Source of the DNA: Lysinibacillus sp. G4S2
Lineage (GTDB): Bacteria; Bacillota; Bacilli; Bacillales_A; Planococcaceae
DNA length: 64,000 nucleotides
Direction of reading: 5' to 3'
Assembly (NCBI RefSeq): GCF_030348505.1
Contig: NZ_JAUCFJ010000002.1
Span: 5,427,413-5,491,412, forward strand
Shown here: piece by piece, positions 56,158 through 64,000 of the stretch
How positions within the stretch are numbered: position 1 is the first letter of the stretch
How the letters are laid out: every line of letters starts with the position of its first letter
Position numbers and translations under genes: made by a program
The notes under the pieces: model-generated
Told to the model about the DNA's origin: nothing
Seen by the model: the letters and a program-made list of their open reading frames with translations, nothing else
Databases searched by the model: none

Positions 56158-56874
56158 TTATTGAATCGGTGATTTATTTGGTACACCTGGTTTACGCGGA
56201 TATTTTTTTGGTGTTCCTTTTATTTTATCAAAGATATATAAAATACGGTCACTTTCTTCAACAGGTAGCTGGAAAGAAAATTCTTCTTTTAGCGTAACCC
56301 CGAATGTAGTCAATGCCTTTTTTGCTTCTTTTAATTCTTCTGCACCTGCTGCTGCTTTTAAAGCAACAAAATAGCCACCTTGTTTTGCTAATGGTACACA
56401 TAATTCCGATAAGACCGTTAAACGGGCTACTGCACGGGCTGTTACAACGTCAAACTGCTCACGATATTTCACATTTTGAGCAAATTCCTCTGCACGAGCA
56501 TGAACAAAATGCATATTCTCTAATTGCAACTCATCACTTAAATGATTTAAAAATGTAATTCTTTTATTTAAAGAATCGACAATTGTTACGTGTAAATGCG
56601 GGAAACAGATTTTAACCGGAATACTTGGGAAACCAGCTCCTGCTCCAACATCACAAACTGTCGTCACTTTTGAAAAATCAAAATAGAAAGAGGCACTAAT
56701 CGAATCATAAAAGTGTTTTAAATAAACACCTTGTAAATCGGTAATAGCAGTTAAGTTCATCTTTTCATTCCACTCAACAAGTAGCTCAAAGTATTTTTTG
56801 AATTGAGCCATCTGCTTTTCTGAAAGTTCGATGCCCTTCTCCTTTAGTGCCTCAAAAAATTGTTGTTCGTTCAT
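56158..56874 (-). CDS. rsmG: 16S rRNA m7G527 methyltransferase
   Basis: A 238-residue AdoMet enzyme (GidB). [16 protein letters not shown] is the AdoMet loop, and VTARAVARL is typical. It methylates G527 of 16S rRNA. It is downstream of mnmG, behind a terminator. Confidence 0.95.
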   Translation of the reverse strand: MNEQQFFEALKEKGIELSEKQMAQFKKYFELLVEWNEKMNLTAITDLQGVYLKHFYDSISASFYFDFSKVTTVCDVGAGAGFPSIPVKICFPHLHVTIVDSLNKRITFLNHLSDELQLENMHFVHARAEEFAQNVKYREQFDVVTARAVARLTVLSELCVPLAKQGGYFVALKAAAGAEELKEAKKALTTFGVTLKEEFSFQLPVEESDRILYIFDKIKGTPKKYPRKPGVPNKSPIQ

Positions 56875-56937
56875 GTAAAGTCTCCTTTATCTATATGGCT
56901 TCACTATCTATTATTGATTTGTAAAAATAGCATAGCC

Positions 56938-56972
56938 TAAAAATAGGAAGCGGGCACAATGGTATGCCCGCC
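56938..56972 (-). terminator. Terminator after mnmG
   Basis: GCGGGCA pairs with TGCCCGC; on the minus strand TTCCTATTTTT follows. Confidence 0.85.
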
Positions 56973-56996
56973 TCATATTCACTTTACTGCTCTTAA

Positions 56997-58892
56997 TTAT
57001 TCACCGCTAACACGTGCGATTTTACCTTGCTCAATATAAACAAGTAATATTGAAATATCTGCTGGATTTACACCAGAGATTCGCGATGCTTGGGCAATGG
57101 AAAGTGGTATAACTTGTTTTAATTTTTGTCGAGCTTCTGTTGCTAGACCTGAAATAGCGTCATAATCAATATTTTCAGGGATTTTTTTATTTTCCATTTT
57201 ATGAAGCTTTTCAACTTGTTGCAATGCTTTTTCAATATAACCTTCATATTTAAGCTGAATTTCAATTTGTTCCTTCACTTCATCCGAAAGCTCTACGTCT
57301 GCTGGAATTAACGAAGAAATTAAATCATAATGCATTTCTGTACGTTTTAATAAATCCGCGCCACGAATACCATCTTTTAGCTCACTTCCACCTACAGAGC
57401 GAATAGCAGCTTGTGTTGCTTCATTTGGTTTAATAATTACTTCACGAAGACGTGCAATTTCGTTATCAATCAGCTCTTTTTTCTCATTGAATTTTGCATA
57501 TCTTTCCTCAGCAATCATCCCAATATTATAACCTAGCTCTACTAAACGTAAATCAGCGTTATCATGACGAAGTAGTAAACGATATTCTGCACGAGATGTT
57601 AGTAAGCGATACGGTTCATTTGTTCCTTTTGTTACTAGATCATCAATTAAAACGCCAATATAAGCATCTGAACGATTTAAGATTAATTCTTCTTTACCAA
57701 GCACGTTAGCAGCAGCATTCATCCCAGCCATTAAGCCTTGAGCAGCCGCTTCCTCGTAACCTGATGTTCCGTTGATTTGACCAGCAGTATACAATCCTTT
57801 GATACGTTTTGTTTCTAACGTTGGCCATAATTGTGTTGGCACAATTGCATCGTACTCAATAGCATAACCAGCACGCATCATTTCCGCCTTTTCTAAACCT
57901 GGAATTGATTTTAGTAAACGTGTTTGTACATGTTCTGGCAAGCTAGTTGATAAACCTTGTACATATACTTCACGTGTATTACGACCTTCTGGCTCTAAGA
58001 AAATTTGGTGACGTGGCTTATCATTAAATCGCACAACTTTATCTTCAATAGATGGACAATAACGAGGACCTGTCCCTTTAATCATCCCTGAATACATCGG
58101 TGAAAGATGTAGGTTTGCCTCGATAATTTCATGTGTTTCTGGACTTGTATAAGTTAACCAGCAAGGAAGCTGATCCATAATGAATTCAGTTGTTTCAAAG
58201 CTGAAAGCACGTGGAACATCATCTCCTGGTTGAATCTCTGTTTTATCATAATCAATTGTACGATTATTCACTCGTGGTGGTGTACCTGTTTTAAAACGCA
58301 CAAGATCAAAGCCGAGCTCTTTTAAGTTATCTGCTAAACGGATTGATGGTTGTTGGTTATTTGGACCACTTGAATATTTAATGTCTCCAATAATGATTTC
58401 ACCACGAAGGAATGTACCTGTTGTGATCACAACTGTTTTAGCACGATAAATAGCACCAATTTGTGTAATTACACCTTTTACTTCCCCGTCTTCGATAATT
58501 AACTCTTCCACCATTCCTTGGTGCATTGTTAAGTTTTCAGTTTCCTCCAACACACGTTTCACTTCTTGTTGGTATAAAACTTTGTCTGCTTGTGCACGTA
58601 ATGCACGTACAGCAGGACCTTTTCCTGTATTCAACATACGCATCTGAATATGCGTTTTATCAATAACTTTCCCCATGACGCCACCTAGTGCGTCAATTTC
58701 TCGTACTACAATTCCTTTGGCAGGACCACCAATGGATGGATTGCATGGCATAAATGCAATCATATCTAAATTGATTGTTAACATCAGTGTGTTAGCACCC
58801 ATTTTGGCAGCAGCGTGTGCAGCTTCAGATCCTGCATGACCTGCGCCAATTACGATAACATCAAACGTGCCTGCCTCATATTTTGTTGGCAT
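56997..58892 (-). CDS. mnmG: tRNA cmnm5 modification enzyme, FAD subunit
   Basis: A 631-residue FAD enzyme (GidA). It starts with the dinucleotide motif [18 protein letters not shown] and has [15 protein letters not shown] and a middle [19 protein letters not shown]. With MnmE it makes 5-carboxymethylaminomethyl-uridine at the wobble position of tRNAs. It lies 28 bp from mnmE. Confidence 0.97.
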   Translation of the reverse strand: MPTKYEAGTFDVIVIGAGHAGSEAAHAAAKMGANTLMLTINLDMIAFMPCNPSIGGPAKGIVVREIDALGGVMGKVIDKTHIQMRMLNTGKGPAVRALRAQADKVLYQQEVKRVLEETENLTMHQGMVEELIIEDGEVKGVITQIGAIYRAKTVVITTGTFLRGEIIIGDIKYSSGPNNQQPSIRLADNLKELGFDLVRFKTGTPPRVNNRTIDYDKTEIQPGDDVPRAFSFETTEFIMDQLPCWLTYTSPETHEIIEANLHLSPMYSGMIKGTGPRYCPSIEDKVVRFNDKPRHQIFLEPEGRNTREVYVQGLSTSLPEHVQTRLLKSIPGLEKAEMMRAGYAIEYDAIVPTQLWPTLETKRIKGLYTAGQINGTSGYEEAAAQGLMAGMNAAANVLGKEELILNRSDAYIGVLIDDLVTKGTNEPYRLLTSRAEYRLLLRHDNADLRLVELGYNIGMIAEERYAKFNEKKELIDNEIARLREVIIKPNEATQAAIRSVGGSELKDGIRGADLLKRTEMHYDLISSLIPADVELSDEVKEQIEIQLKYEGYIEKALQQVEKLHKMENKKIPENIDYDAISGLATEARQKLKQVIPLSIAQASRISGVNPADISILLVYIEQGKIARVSGE

Positions 58893-58920
58893 AGCTCGTA
58901 TCTCCCTTTCTTTAGTAAAA

Positions 58921-60306
58921 TTATTTCCCTAAGCAGAACTGTGAAAATAACTGATTGATTAGGCTTTCTTGTACTGTATCACCAATAATTTCACCAAGTA
59001 TTTCCCATGTTCTTGTTACATCTATTTGCACCATATCAACAGGTACACCGGCTTGGGCTGCAGTTAATGCATCCTCCACCGTTGCTTGTGCTTGATGCAG
59101 TAATGCAATATGTCTTGCATTTGAAACATATGTTAAATCGCCCGCTTCAATTTGCCCTTCAAAGAATAACGCAGCAATCGCTTCCTCTAGCTCTGTGATG
59201 CCCTCTTCTTGTAAAAGAGATGTTGTCACAACGCGACGGTTACCCGCTAGCTCCTTGACGCGTGCTACATCAATTTTTTGCGGTAGATCTGTTTTATTGA
59301 CAATAACGATGTAATCCATCGCTTCAATCGTTTCGAATAGACGCTCATCCTCAGCAGTCAATTCTTCTGCGTAGTTTAATACAAATAATATTAAATCTGC
59401 GCCGCGTAACGCCTCACGTGAACGTTCAACACCAATTCGTTCAACGATATCCTCTGTCTCTCGAATACCAGCTGTATCAACTAAACGAAGTGGAACACCA
59501 CGCACATTGACGTACTCTTCTATAATATCACGAGTTGTACCTGCAATATCTGTCACAATGGCCTTATTCTCTTGTACTAAACTATTTAAAAGAGAGGATT
59601 TCCCGACATTTGGGCGGCCTAAAATAACTGTTGATAGACCTTCTCGTAATATTTTTCCTTGAGAAGATGTTTGCAGAAGTTTACTAATTTCATTTCGTAC
59701 CCACGTACATTTTTCCACTAATACTGGTACTGTCATCTCTTCTACATCATCATACTCCGGATAATCTATATTAACCTCTACTTGCGCTAATGTCTCTAGT
59801 AATGCTTGGCGTAAGTCACCAATTAGGCGCGATAATTTGCCATCCATTTGTCCCAACGCTACATTCATCGCTCTATCAGTTTTCGCTCTAATTAAATCCA
59901 TGACCGCTTCCGCCTGTGATAAATCGATACGTCCATTTAAAAATGCACGTTTCGTAAATTCACCTGGCTCTGCGAGTCTTGCTCCATTAGTTAATACTAG
60001 CTTTAATACACGGTTCACCGAAACTAGTCCCCCGTGACAGTTTATTTCTACTACATCCTCACGGGTAAATGTTTTAGGTCCGCGCATTAATGACAGCATT
60101 ACTTCCTCTACAACCTCATTTGTTTTTGGATCGACCAAATGTCCATAATGAATTGTATGCGTAGCCTTCGTTGTTAAACTTTTTCCACCAGGCGATCTGA
60201 ATATTTTATCTGCAATTGCGACTGCTTCGTCCCCACTTAAGCGAACAATGGCAATAGCTCCCTCACCCATTGGTGTGGATATCGCAGCAATTGTATCGAA
60301 CTCCAT
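58921..60306 (-). CDS. mnmE: tRNA modification GTPase
   Basis: A 461-residue GTPase (TrmE/ThdF). It has an N-terminal tetrahydrofolate-binding domain, Walker [14 protein letters not shown] in the G domain, [10 protein letters not shown], and the C-terminal FCLGK with the conserved cysteine. AAGGAGG precedes the ATG at 60306. Confidence 0.97.
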   Translation of the reverse strand: MEFDTIAAISTPMGEGAIAIVRLSGDEAVAIADKIFRSPGGKSLTTKATHTIHYGHLVDPKTNEVVEEVMLSLMRGPKTFTREDVVEINCHGGLVSVNRVLKLVLTNGARLAEPGEFTKRAFLNGRIDLSQAEAVMDLIRAKTDRAMNVALGQMDGKLSRLIGDLRQALLETLAQVEVNIDYPEYDDVEEMTVPVLVEKCTWVRNEISKLLQTSSQGKILREGLSTVILGRPNVGKSSLLNSLVQENKAIVTDIAGTTRDIIEEYVNVRGVPLRLVDTAGIRETEDIVERIGVERSREALRGADLILFVLNYAEELTAEDERLFETIEAMDYIVIVNKTDLPQKIDVARVKELAGNRRVVTTSLLQEEGITELEEAIAALFFEGQIEAGDLTYVSNARHIALLHQAQATVEDALTAAQAGVPVDMVQIDVTRTWEILGEIIGDTVQESLINQLFSQFCLGK

Positions 60307-60324
60307 TTAATGACCTCCTTAACA

Positions 60325-60540
60325 TTATCCACATGTGGATAAACAAAACCGACCAATACTTACTAACACCTTAGACTAACATATTTTCTGCAAAATCTAA
60401 AGTAAGTATCATTTCCAATTGTGGATAATCAGAAAGCTTTACATTATAGCCACGTATTCGACAAAAATTGCGAACGTTAGATACTATAATTTTTTAGCCT
60501 AGACGAAAACTACGCATTCAGTTATCCACAATTAAAAATA
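60325..60540. promoter_or_regulatory. DnaA-box cluster between mnmE and jag
   Basis: TTATCCACA at 60325 and TGTGGATAA at 60334 abut as an 18-bp palindrome. Further boxes are TGTGGATAA at 60420 and TTATCCACA at 60532. From memory, B. subtilis has a DnaA-box cluster in the same gap (jag-thdF). Confidence 0.75.
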
Positions 60541-60562
60541 TATAGTTAGTTGTTGTAACAGA

Positions 60563-60599
60563 TAAAAAAAGCCATTTTATCATGACGATAAAATGACCT
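60563..60599 (-). terminator. Terminator after jag
   Basis: GCCATTTTATC pairs with GATAAAATGACC; on the minus strand TTTTTTTATC follows. Confidence 0.9.
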
Positions 60600-60629
60600 T
60601 TATTATGTCTGTATGTTATTTTACGAAGT

Positions 60630-61439
60630 TTAATCGTTATTTACAGGTTCAATTACTAAATAACGATTAGGCTCCGTTCCTTCTGAGTATGTTTCAATAT
60701 CAAAGCGATTTGCCAATTGATTATGAATAATTTTTCTTTCGTATGACTGCATTGGTTCAAATGTCACTCGCTGATTTAAGCGAAGTGCTTTATCCGCCAT
60801 ACGATCTGCCAGTAACTCCAATGCTACTTGACGACGTTCACGATAGTTTTCTACGTCTAATTTCACCATTAAGAACTGCTTGGCACTTTTATTTAACACA
60901 AGTTGTGTTAATTGCTGCAAGGAATTTAATGTTTGACCACGTTTCCCTATAAGCAGTGCAGCTTTCTCGCTTTTCAGTTGAAATATAACATATTTCCCTT
61001 CACGTGTCGTTTCAATTTCAAGATCATGAATATCCAATTGTTCAGCAATATTTACTAAATAAGCCTTTGCATCTTCAATCGGGTTTACTGAGGCTTCTTC
61101 TTCCTCTTTTTGATCCTCTACGACTTGTTGAACAGCTTCGATTTCACTTGGTTGTTCAGAAACTTGTAAACTTATTGTTTCAACATCATCTTTTACTGCT
61201 GGTTCGTCAAATTGAGCCATATTTTGCTGTTCAGCTTTTTCTACCTCAATTGTTGGTCGAACCTGTACTTCCTTTACTGTTACACGAACTTCTGCAGATC
61301 GTGCCCCAAAACCTAAAAATCCTTTTTTACCTTCTTGTAAAACTTCAACATCTACTTGTTCACGGGTTTTGCCAAGTTTCTGTAACGCCAATGAGATCGC
61401 TTCTTGTGTTGTTGCGCCTATTTGCGTAAGTTGTTTCAC
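60630..61439 (-). CDS. jag: Jag/KhpB RNA-binding protein
   Basis: A 269-residue protein. It has a Jag-N domain (GKTREQVDVEVLQEGKKGFL), an acidic linker, a KH domain with LLIGKRGQTLNSLQQLTQL, and an R3H domain near the end. KhpB binds RNA with KhpA and affects cell length. The start is GTG at 61439, overlapping the yidC stop codon as GTGA. Confidence 0.92.
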   Translation of the reverse strand: MKQLTQIGATTQEAISLALQKLGKTREQVDVEVLQEGKKGFLGFGARSAEVRVTVKEVQVRPTIEVEKAEQQNMAQFDEPAVKDDVETISLQVSEQPSEIEAVQQVVEDQKEEEEASVNPIEDAKAYLVNIAEQLDIHDLEIETTREGKYVIFQLKSEKAALLIGKRGQTLNSLQQLTQLVLNKSAKQFLMVKLDVENYRERRQVALELLADRMADKALRLNQRVTFEPMQSYERKIIHNQLANRFDIETYSEGTEPNRYLVIEPVNND

Positions 61440-62206
61440 TTTTTAGCCCCTCCATTTTGAGCAGGTTGTGTTTTATTTTTTTCCCAAGGTTTATAAATAT
61501 ACAGGTTTTGCATAATCGAGATAATGTTTCCGATTACCCAGTATAGTGATAATGCTGCTGGTAATGCTATACCAAAACTAATAATCATAATTGGCATAAT
61601 GTACATCATTATCTTCATTTGAGGGTTATCCATCGCTGGGCCCGTACGTAAAACTAAAAATTGCATAATACCAGCAGTAATTGCTAATGCCGGTGCAGGC
61701 TCTGCTAATGGGAAGATAAGGAAATTACCTAAATCAAAAGCAGGTGTAGCATTCATACGACTAATCGCATGATAGAAACCAATTAAAATTGGCATTTGAA
61801 TGATTACAGGTAAACATCCAGCAAGTGGGTTAACACCCGACTCACTCATAAGCTTCATCATTTCTTGCTGATATTGTTGCTGTGTCTGTGCATCCTTAGA
61901 AGCATACTTCTTTTGCAATTCCTTCAATTTCGGCTGAACTTCTTGCATTTTTTTAGAGTTCTTTGTTTGTTTAATCATCAATGGAAGAATTGCTAAACGA
62001 ATGATAATCGTTACAACAATGATCCCCCATGCATATGAACCAAGCAATTCAGCAAAGTATTTTATCACTGATACTAAAGGCCAAACAATGAATTCATTCC
62101 AGAAGCCTGTGCTTTCTTTGGAGATCGGTTCATTGAATTCTGTACAGCCAGATAGTAGTAATGCTACTGATGCTAGCGACAAAATTACCCAAAGTTGTTT
62201 CTTCAA
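61436..62206 (-). CDS. yidC: YidC/SpoIIIJ membrane insertase
   Basis: A 256-residue lipoprotein insertase. Signal peptide with lipobox LLLSGC, modified cysteine C21. Five membrane segments follow, with a conserved PLAGCLPVIIQMPILIGFY loop. It inserts membrane proteins alone or with Sec; SpoIIIJ is needed for sporulation in B. subtilis. The start is TTG at 62206 behind a GGGGGAAAAAGG site. Confidence 0.95.
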   Translation of the reverse strand: MKKQLWVILSLASVALLLSGCTEFNEPISKESTGFWNEFIVWPLVSVIKYFAELLGSYAWGIIVVTIIIRLAILPLMIKQTKNSKKMQEVQPKLKELQKKYASKDAQTQQQYQQEMMKLMSESGVNPLAGCLPVIIQMPILIGFYHAISRMNATPAFDLGNFLIFPLAEPAPALAITAGIMQFLVLRTGPAMDNPQMKIMMYIMPIMIISFGIALPAALSLYWVIGNIISIMQNLYIYKPWEKNKTQPAQNGGAKK

Positions 62207-62507
62207 CCTTTTTCCCCCTACAAATACTATTCACTTTTTCTAAAACTATATGCGTTCTTCTTCTTTATTCATTTACAGATTCTTTGCTACTGAATAAAGT
62301 TATCAGTTATTTTATCATGCATATAACGTTTCACTCTACTAAATATTCTAACAATGTGCATATATTTGCTAAGTACTGTTACTTTTTTTCATATATTGCT
62401 GTGAAACCTTACTCATAAATACCCCTATGTGTATTTATTATAGCTTCACTTTTGCGCAGAAATATATGAAATCAATGTGCTATTTACCACTTAGTTTGCC
62501 TTTCATA
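62207..62507. other. Spacer between rnpA and yidC
   Basis: AT-rich; no gene seen. It may hold a yidC promoter, but none is clear. Confidence 0.4.
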
Positions 62508-62852
62508 TTACGTTTTCTTTAATACTTTTGCGATTCGTAGAACATGCTGCAAACTTTGTTTCACTTCATGAAAATCCATAGTGGCCGCCGGTTGTCTGGC
62601 GATAATAACATAGTCCATATTCGGTTTTAGCTCATCCTTTAATTCTTGAATGCTCTGTCGAATATAGCGTTTGATCTGGTTGCGTGTTACCGCATTCCCA
62701 AGCTTTTTACTAACTGATAAACCTACACGAAATTCCGTTTGTCCCTCTTTTTCTAAAAAATAAACGACAAACTGACGATTAGCGAAAGATTTCCCCTTTT
62801 TAAACACCTTTTGAAAATCATCGTTTTTTTTCACTCGTTGGCGTTTTTTCAT
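62508..62852 (-). CDS. rnpA: Ribonuclease P protein component
   Basis: A 114-residue basic protein with the RNR motif [13 protein letters not shown] and [13 protein letters not shown]. It helps the RNase P RNA cut tRNA precursors. The ATG at 62852 has AGGTGA upstream. Confidence 0.96.
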   Translation of the reverse strand: MKKRQRVKKNDDFQKVFKKGKSFANRQFVVYFLEKEGQTEFRVGLSVSKKLGNAVTRNQIKRYIRQSIQELKDELKPNMDYVIIARQPAATMDFHEVKQSLQHVLRIAKVLKKT

Positions 62853-62917
62853 TACTTTCACCTGCTACTAAATAATTATCTTTTGATCCTCATTTCTAGG
62901 TTTACCAAAAATAAAGA

Positions 62918-62946
62918 AAAAAAAGACCACTGATGTGTCTCAGTGG
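62918..62946 (-). terminator. Hairpin between rpmH and rnpA
   Basis: CCACTGA pairs with TCAGTGG; on the minus strand TCTTTTTTTTC follows. It would reduce readthrough from rpmH into rnpA. Confidence 0.8.
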
Positions 62947-62953
62947 ACTTATT

Positions 62954-63088
62954 TTATGCTGATAATACTTTTCTTCCTTTACGACGACGAGCAGCAAGAA
63001 CTTTACGGCCGTTTTTCGTGCTCATACGTGCGCGGAAACCGTGAACTTTACTGTGCTTACGTTTTTTTGGTTGGTAAGTACGTTTCAT
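62954..63088 (-). CDS. rpmH: 50S ribosomal protein L34
   Basis: A 44-residue basic protein: [20 protein letters not shown], then [20 protein letters not shown] and VLSA. It is complete and typical. It is the first gene of the minus-strand block, next to the origin. Confidence 0.98.
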   Translation of the reverse strand: MKRTYQPKKRKHSKVHGFRARMSTKNGRKVLAARRRKGRKVLSA

Positions 63089-63239
63089 TTATATAGACAC
63101 CTCCTGAATGAAAGTTGAGTTTTTCAACATACAGACCTGAACATTATATAAAGTAACTAGTTATTTTGTCAACGAATTTCATAAATTTCTTTAAATGAGT
63201 CTAGGTATATATTTTAAGCTCCCCACTAAAATATGCACT

Positions 63240-63390
63240 TGACTCCAGGAGGATACTGCTAGAGCGCGACCTGAGCCTCCTATGGTGTCTTAGATCTACG
63301 CTCCTCCCTCAGCAAGCTTTGCTCTACGATGAAAGCAAAGTAACAGGAACACTCTCCTTCCTCCGCTCCACGCAGTTTCAGATAAACCTA
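63240..63390. repeat. Degenerate intergenic repeat near oriC
   Basis: It has CCAGGAGGATACTGC, CAGCAAGCTTTGCTCTACGA and AAGCAAAG stretches that recall the dispersed repeat family, but the GTTGATTTCCG ends are lost. Similarity is weak. Confidence 0.4.
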
Positions 63391-63596
63391 TTTTTTAATC
63401 AAGAACAGAATTTTAGTACTGATCCTCATTTACTTATTTAAATTACTTCAGCAGATTTTTAGACACCCACTCATAAATAACTTAAACCTGCCTTTATCTC
63501 ACCACCTATAAATCTGTAACTGCCGTTTCACTTACGTTACATAAAACATCTGTACCTGTCGCTACGATTTCGGTACAAAAAATATTTGCAGTTAAA

Positions 63597-63915
63597 TTAT
63601 CCACAGAGTACTTGTTTTTTTTACACAGAGTTGTGTATAGTATTTTTTGCATTATTTTTTATCCACAACATTTATCTACAGCTTTTTCACATAAGCAGAT
63701 GCTGTGGACAACTCTAAAGTGAATAAATCAAAGCTATGTGGATAAGTTTCACAAACTATTGAAATAGCTTTGTTTTTCTGATACGATAACTGTGCTTCAC
63801 TTTGTTGAAAACTGAAATTAACTTTTATTTTATCCACAACTGTTGATATGCTGTGGATAATTTTTATCACAGCCTTTGGTTAACTTTTATCCACAGCTTG
63901 TGAGTTTGTGGACGA
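63597..63915. other. oriC: Origin of replication (oriC, dnaA-upstream part)
   Basis: Perfect DnaA boxes TTATCCACA lie at 63597, 63659, 63830 and 63887, and TGTGGATAA at 63737 and 63852. One-mismatch boxes are at 63672 (TTATCTACA) and 63703 (TGTGGACAA); a weaker one is at 63907. The gene order rpmH-oriC-dnaA is the standard Bacillales origin. A second box cluster and the unwinding element would be expected between dnaA and dnaN, outside the window. Confidence 0.9.
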
Positions 63916-63984
63916 ATTGTAAAATGAACGTATTTACCATTACTATAAATGCGCTTTTTTATTGCTGTAATTGTATTGAACTGT

Positions 63985-63991
63985 AAAGGAG
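63985..63991 (+). promoter_or_regulatory. Ribosome binding site of dnaA (gene beyond window)
   Basis: AAAGGAG nine bases before the right edge. dnaA is expected to start at or just past the edge; no codon of it is visible. Confidence 0.6.
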
Positions 63992-64000
63992 ATTAGCAGC

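Noticed and set aside
63676..63870. Open frame of 64 codons in the origin
   Set aside because: It overlaps the DnaA boxes and has no ribosome site.

Overview
The window is one chromosomal segment of a Bacillales bacterium, most likely Lysinibacillus or a close relative. The right-hand part has the conserved gene order next to the origin of replication in Bacillaceae. AT content is high and ribosome binding sites are strong AGGAGG-type. From the right edge inward it holds the oriC DnaA-box cluster with the dnaA ribosome binding site, then rpmH, rnpA, yidC/spoIIIJ, jag, mnmE, mnmG, rsmG, noc, parA/soj, parB/spo0J, a DUF554 gene, yyaC, mscS, a DUF951 gene, ychF, rpsF-ssb-rpsR, yybS-gdpP-rplI-dnaB, purA, an M23 peptidase, walRKHIJ, htrC, yyzF and rlmH. 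Nearly all of these are on the minus strand, transcribed away from the origin.

The accessory part is about 3.3-27.7 kb. It begins exactly at the 3' end of rlmH. That is the site (orfX) used by staphylococcal cassette chromosome (SCC) elements. The last bases of rlmH, with core CTTATGATACGGTT on the plus strand, recur in direct orientation near 14.74, 12.55, 10.77, 6.64 and 3.33 kb, with a decayed copy at 3.52 kb. At 12.55, 10.77 and 6.64 kb, and in decayed form at 3.52 kb, the site is an imperfect palindrome of about 46 bp. I read this as a tandem array of SCC-like cassettes inserted one after another at rlmH.

The first cassette (14.75-27.7 kb) carries the probable machinery: a large serine recombinase, a D5/P4-type helicase, a RadC-like protein and a DUF1643 protein. 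Its cargo looks like defence: a ParA-type ATPase with an overlapping SIR2 gene, a DNA methyltransferase, and an ATPase-TOPRIM protein. The next cassettes carry a cytosolic GAF-PAS histidine kinase (one gene), a TerD-like protein (one gene), a PhoX-type phosphatase with a FadR-like regulator and a fatty-acid hydroxylase, and a Fic protein with a membrane LRR protein. A remnant of about 200 bp holds only a fragment of an amidase gene.

Left of the array lie a two-repeat hypothetical gene, a thiamine-diphosphate enzyme of the acetolactate synthase family, and the end of an EAL-domain gene cut by the window edge. Other non-coding structure includes a dispersed palindromic intergenic repeat family (six clear copies between 28.7 and 55.0 kb), DnaA-box clusters near rlmH and between mnmE and jag, a parS site inside parB, a candidate Noc site, a Pho box, a FadR-type operator and many intrinsic terminators. 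I saw no rRNA, tRNA or CRISPR array. All calls are from reading the sequence without database searches.
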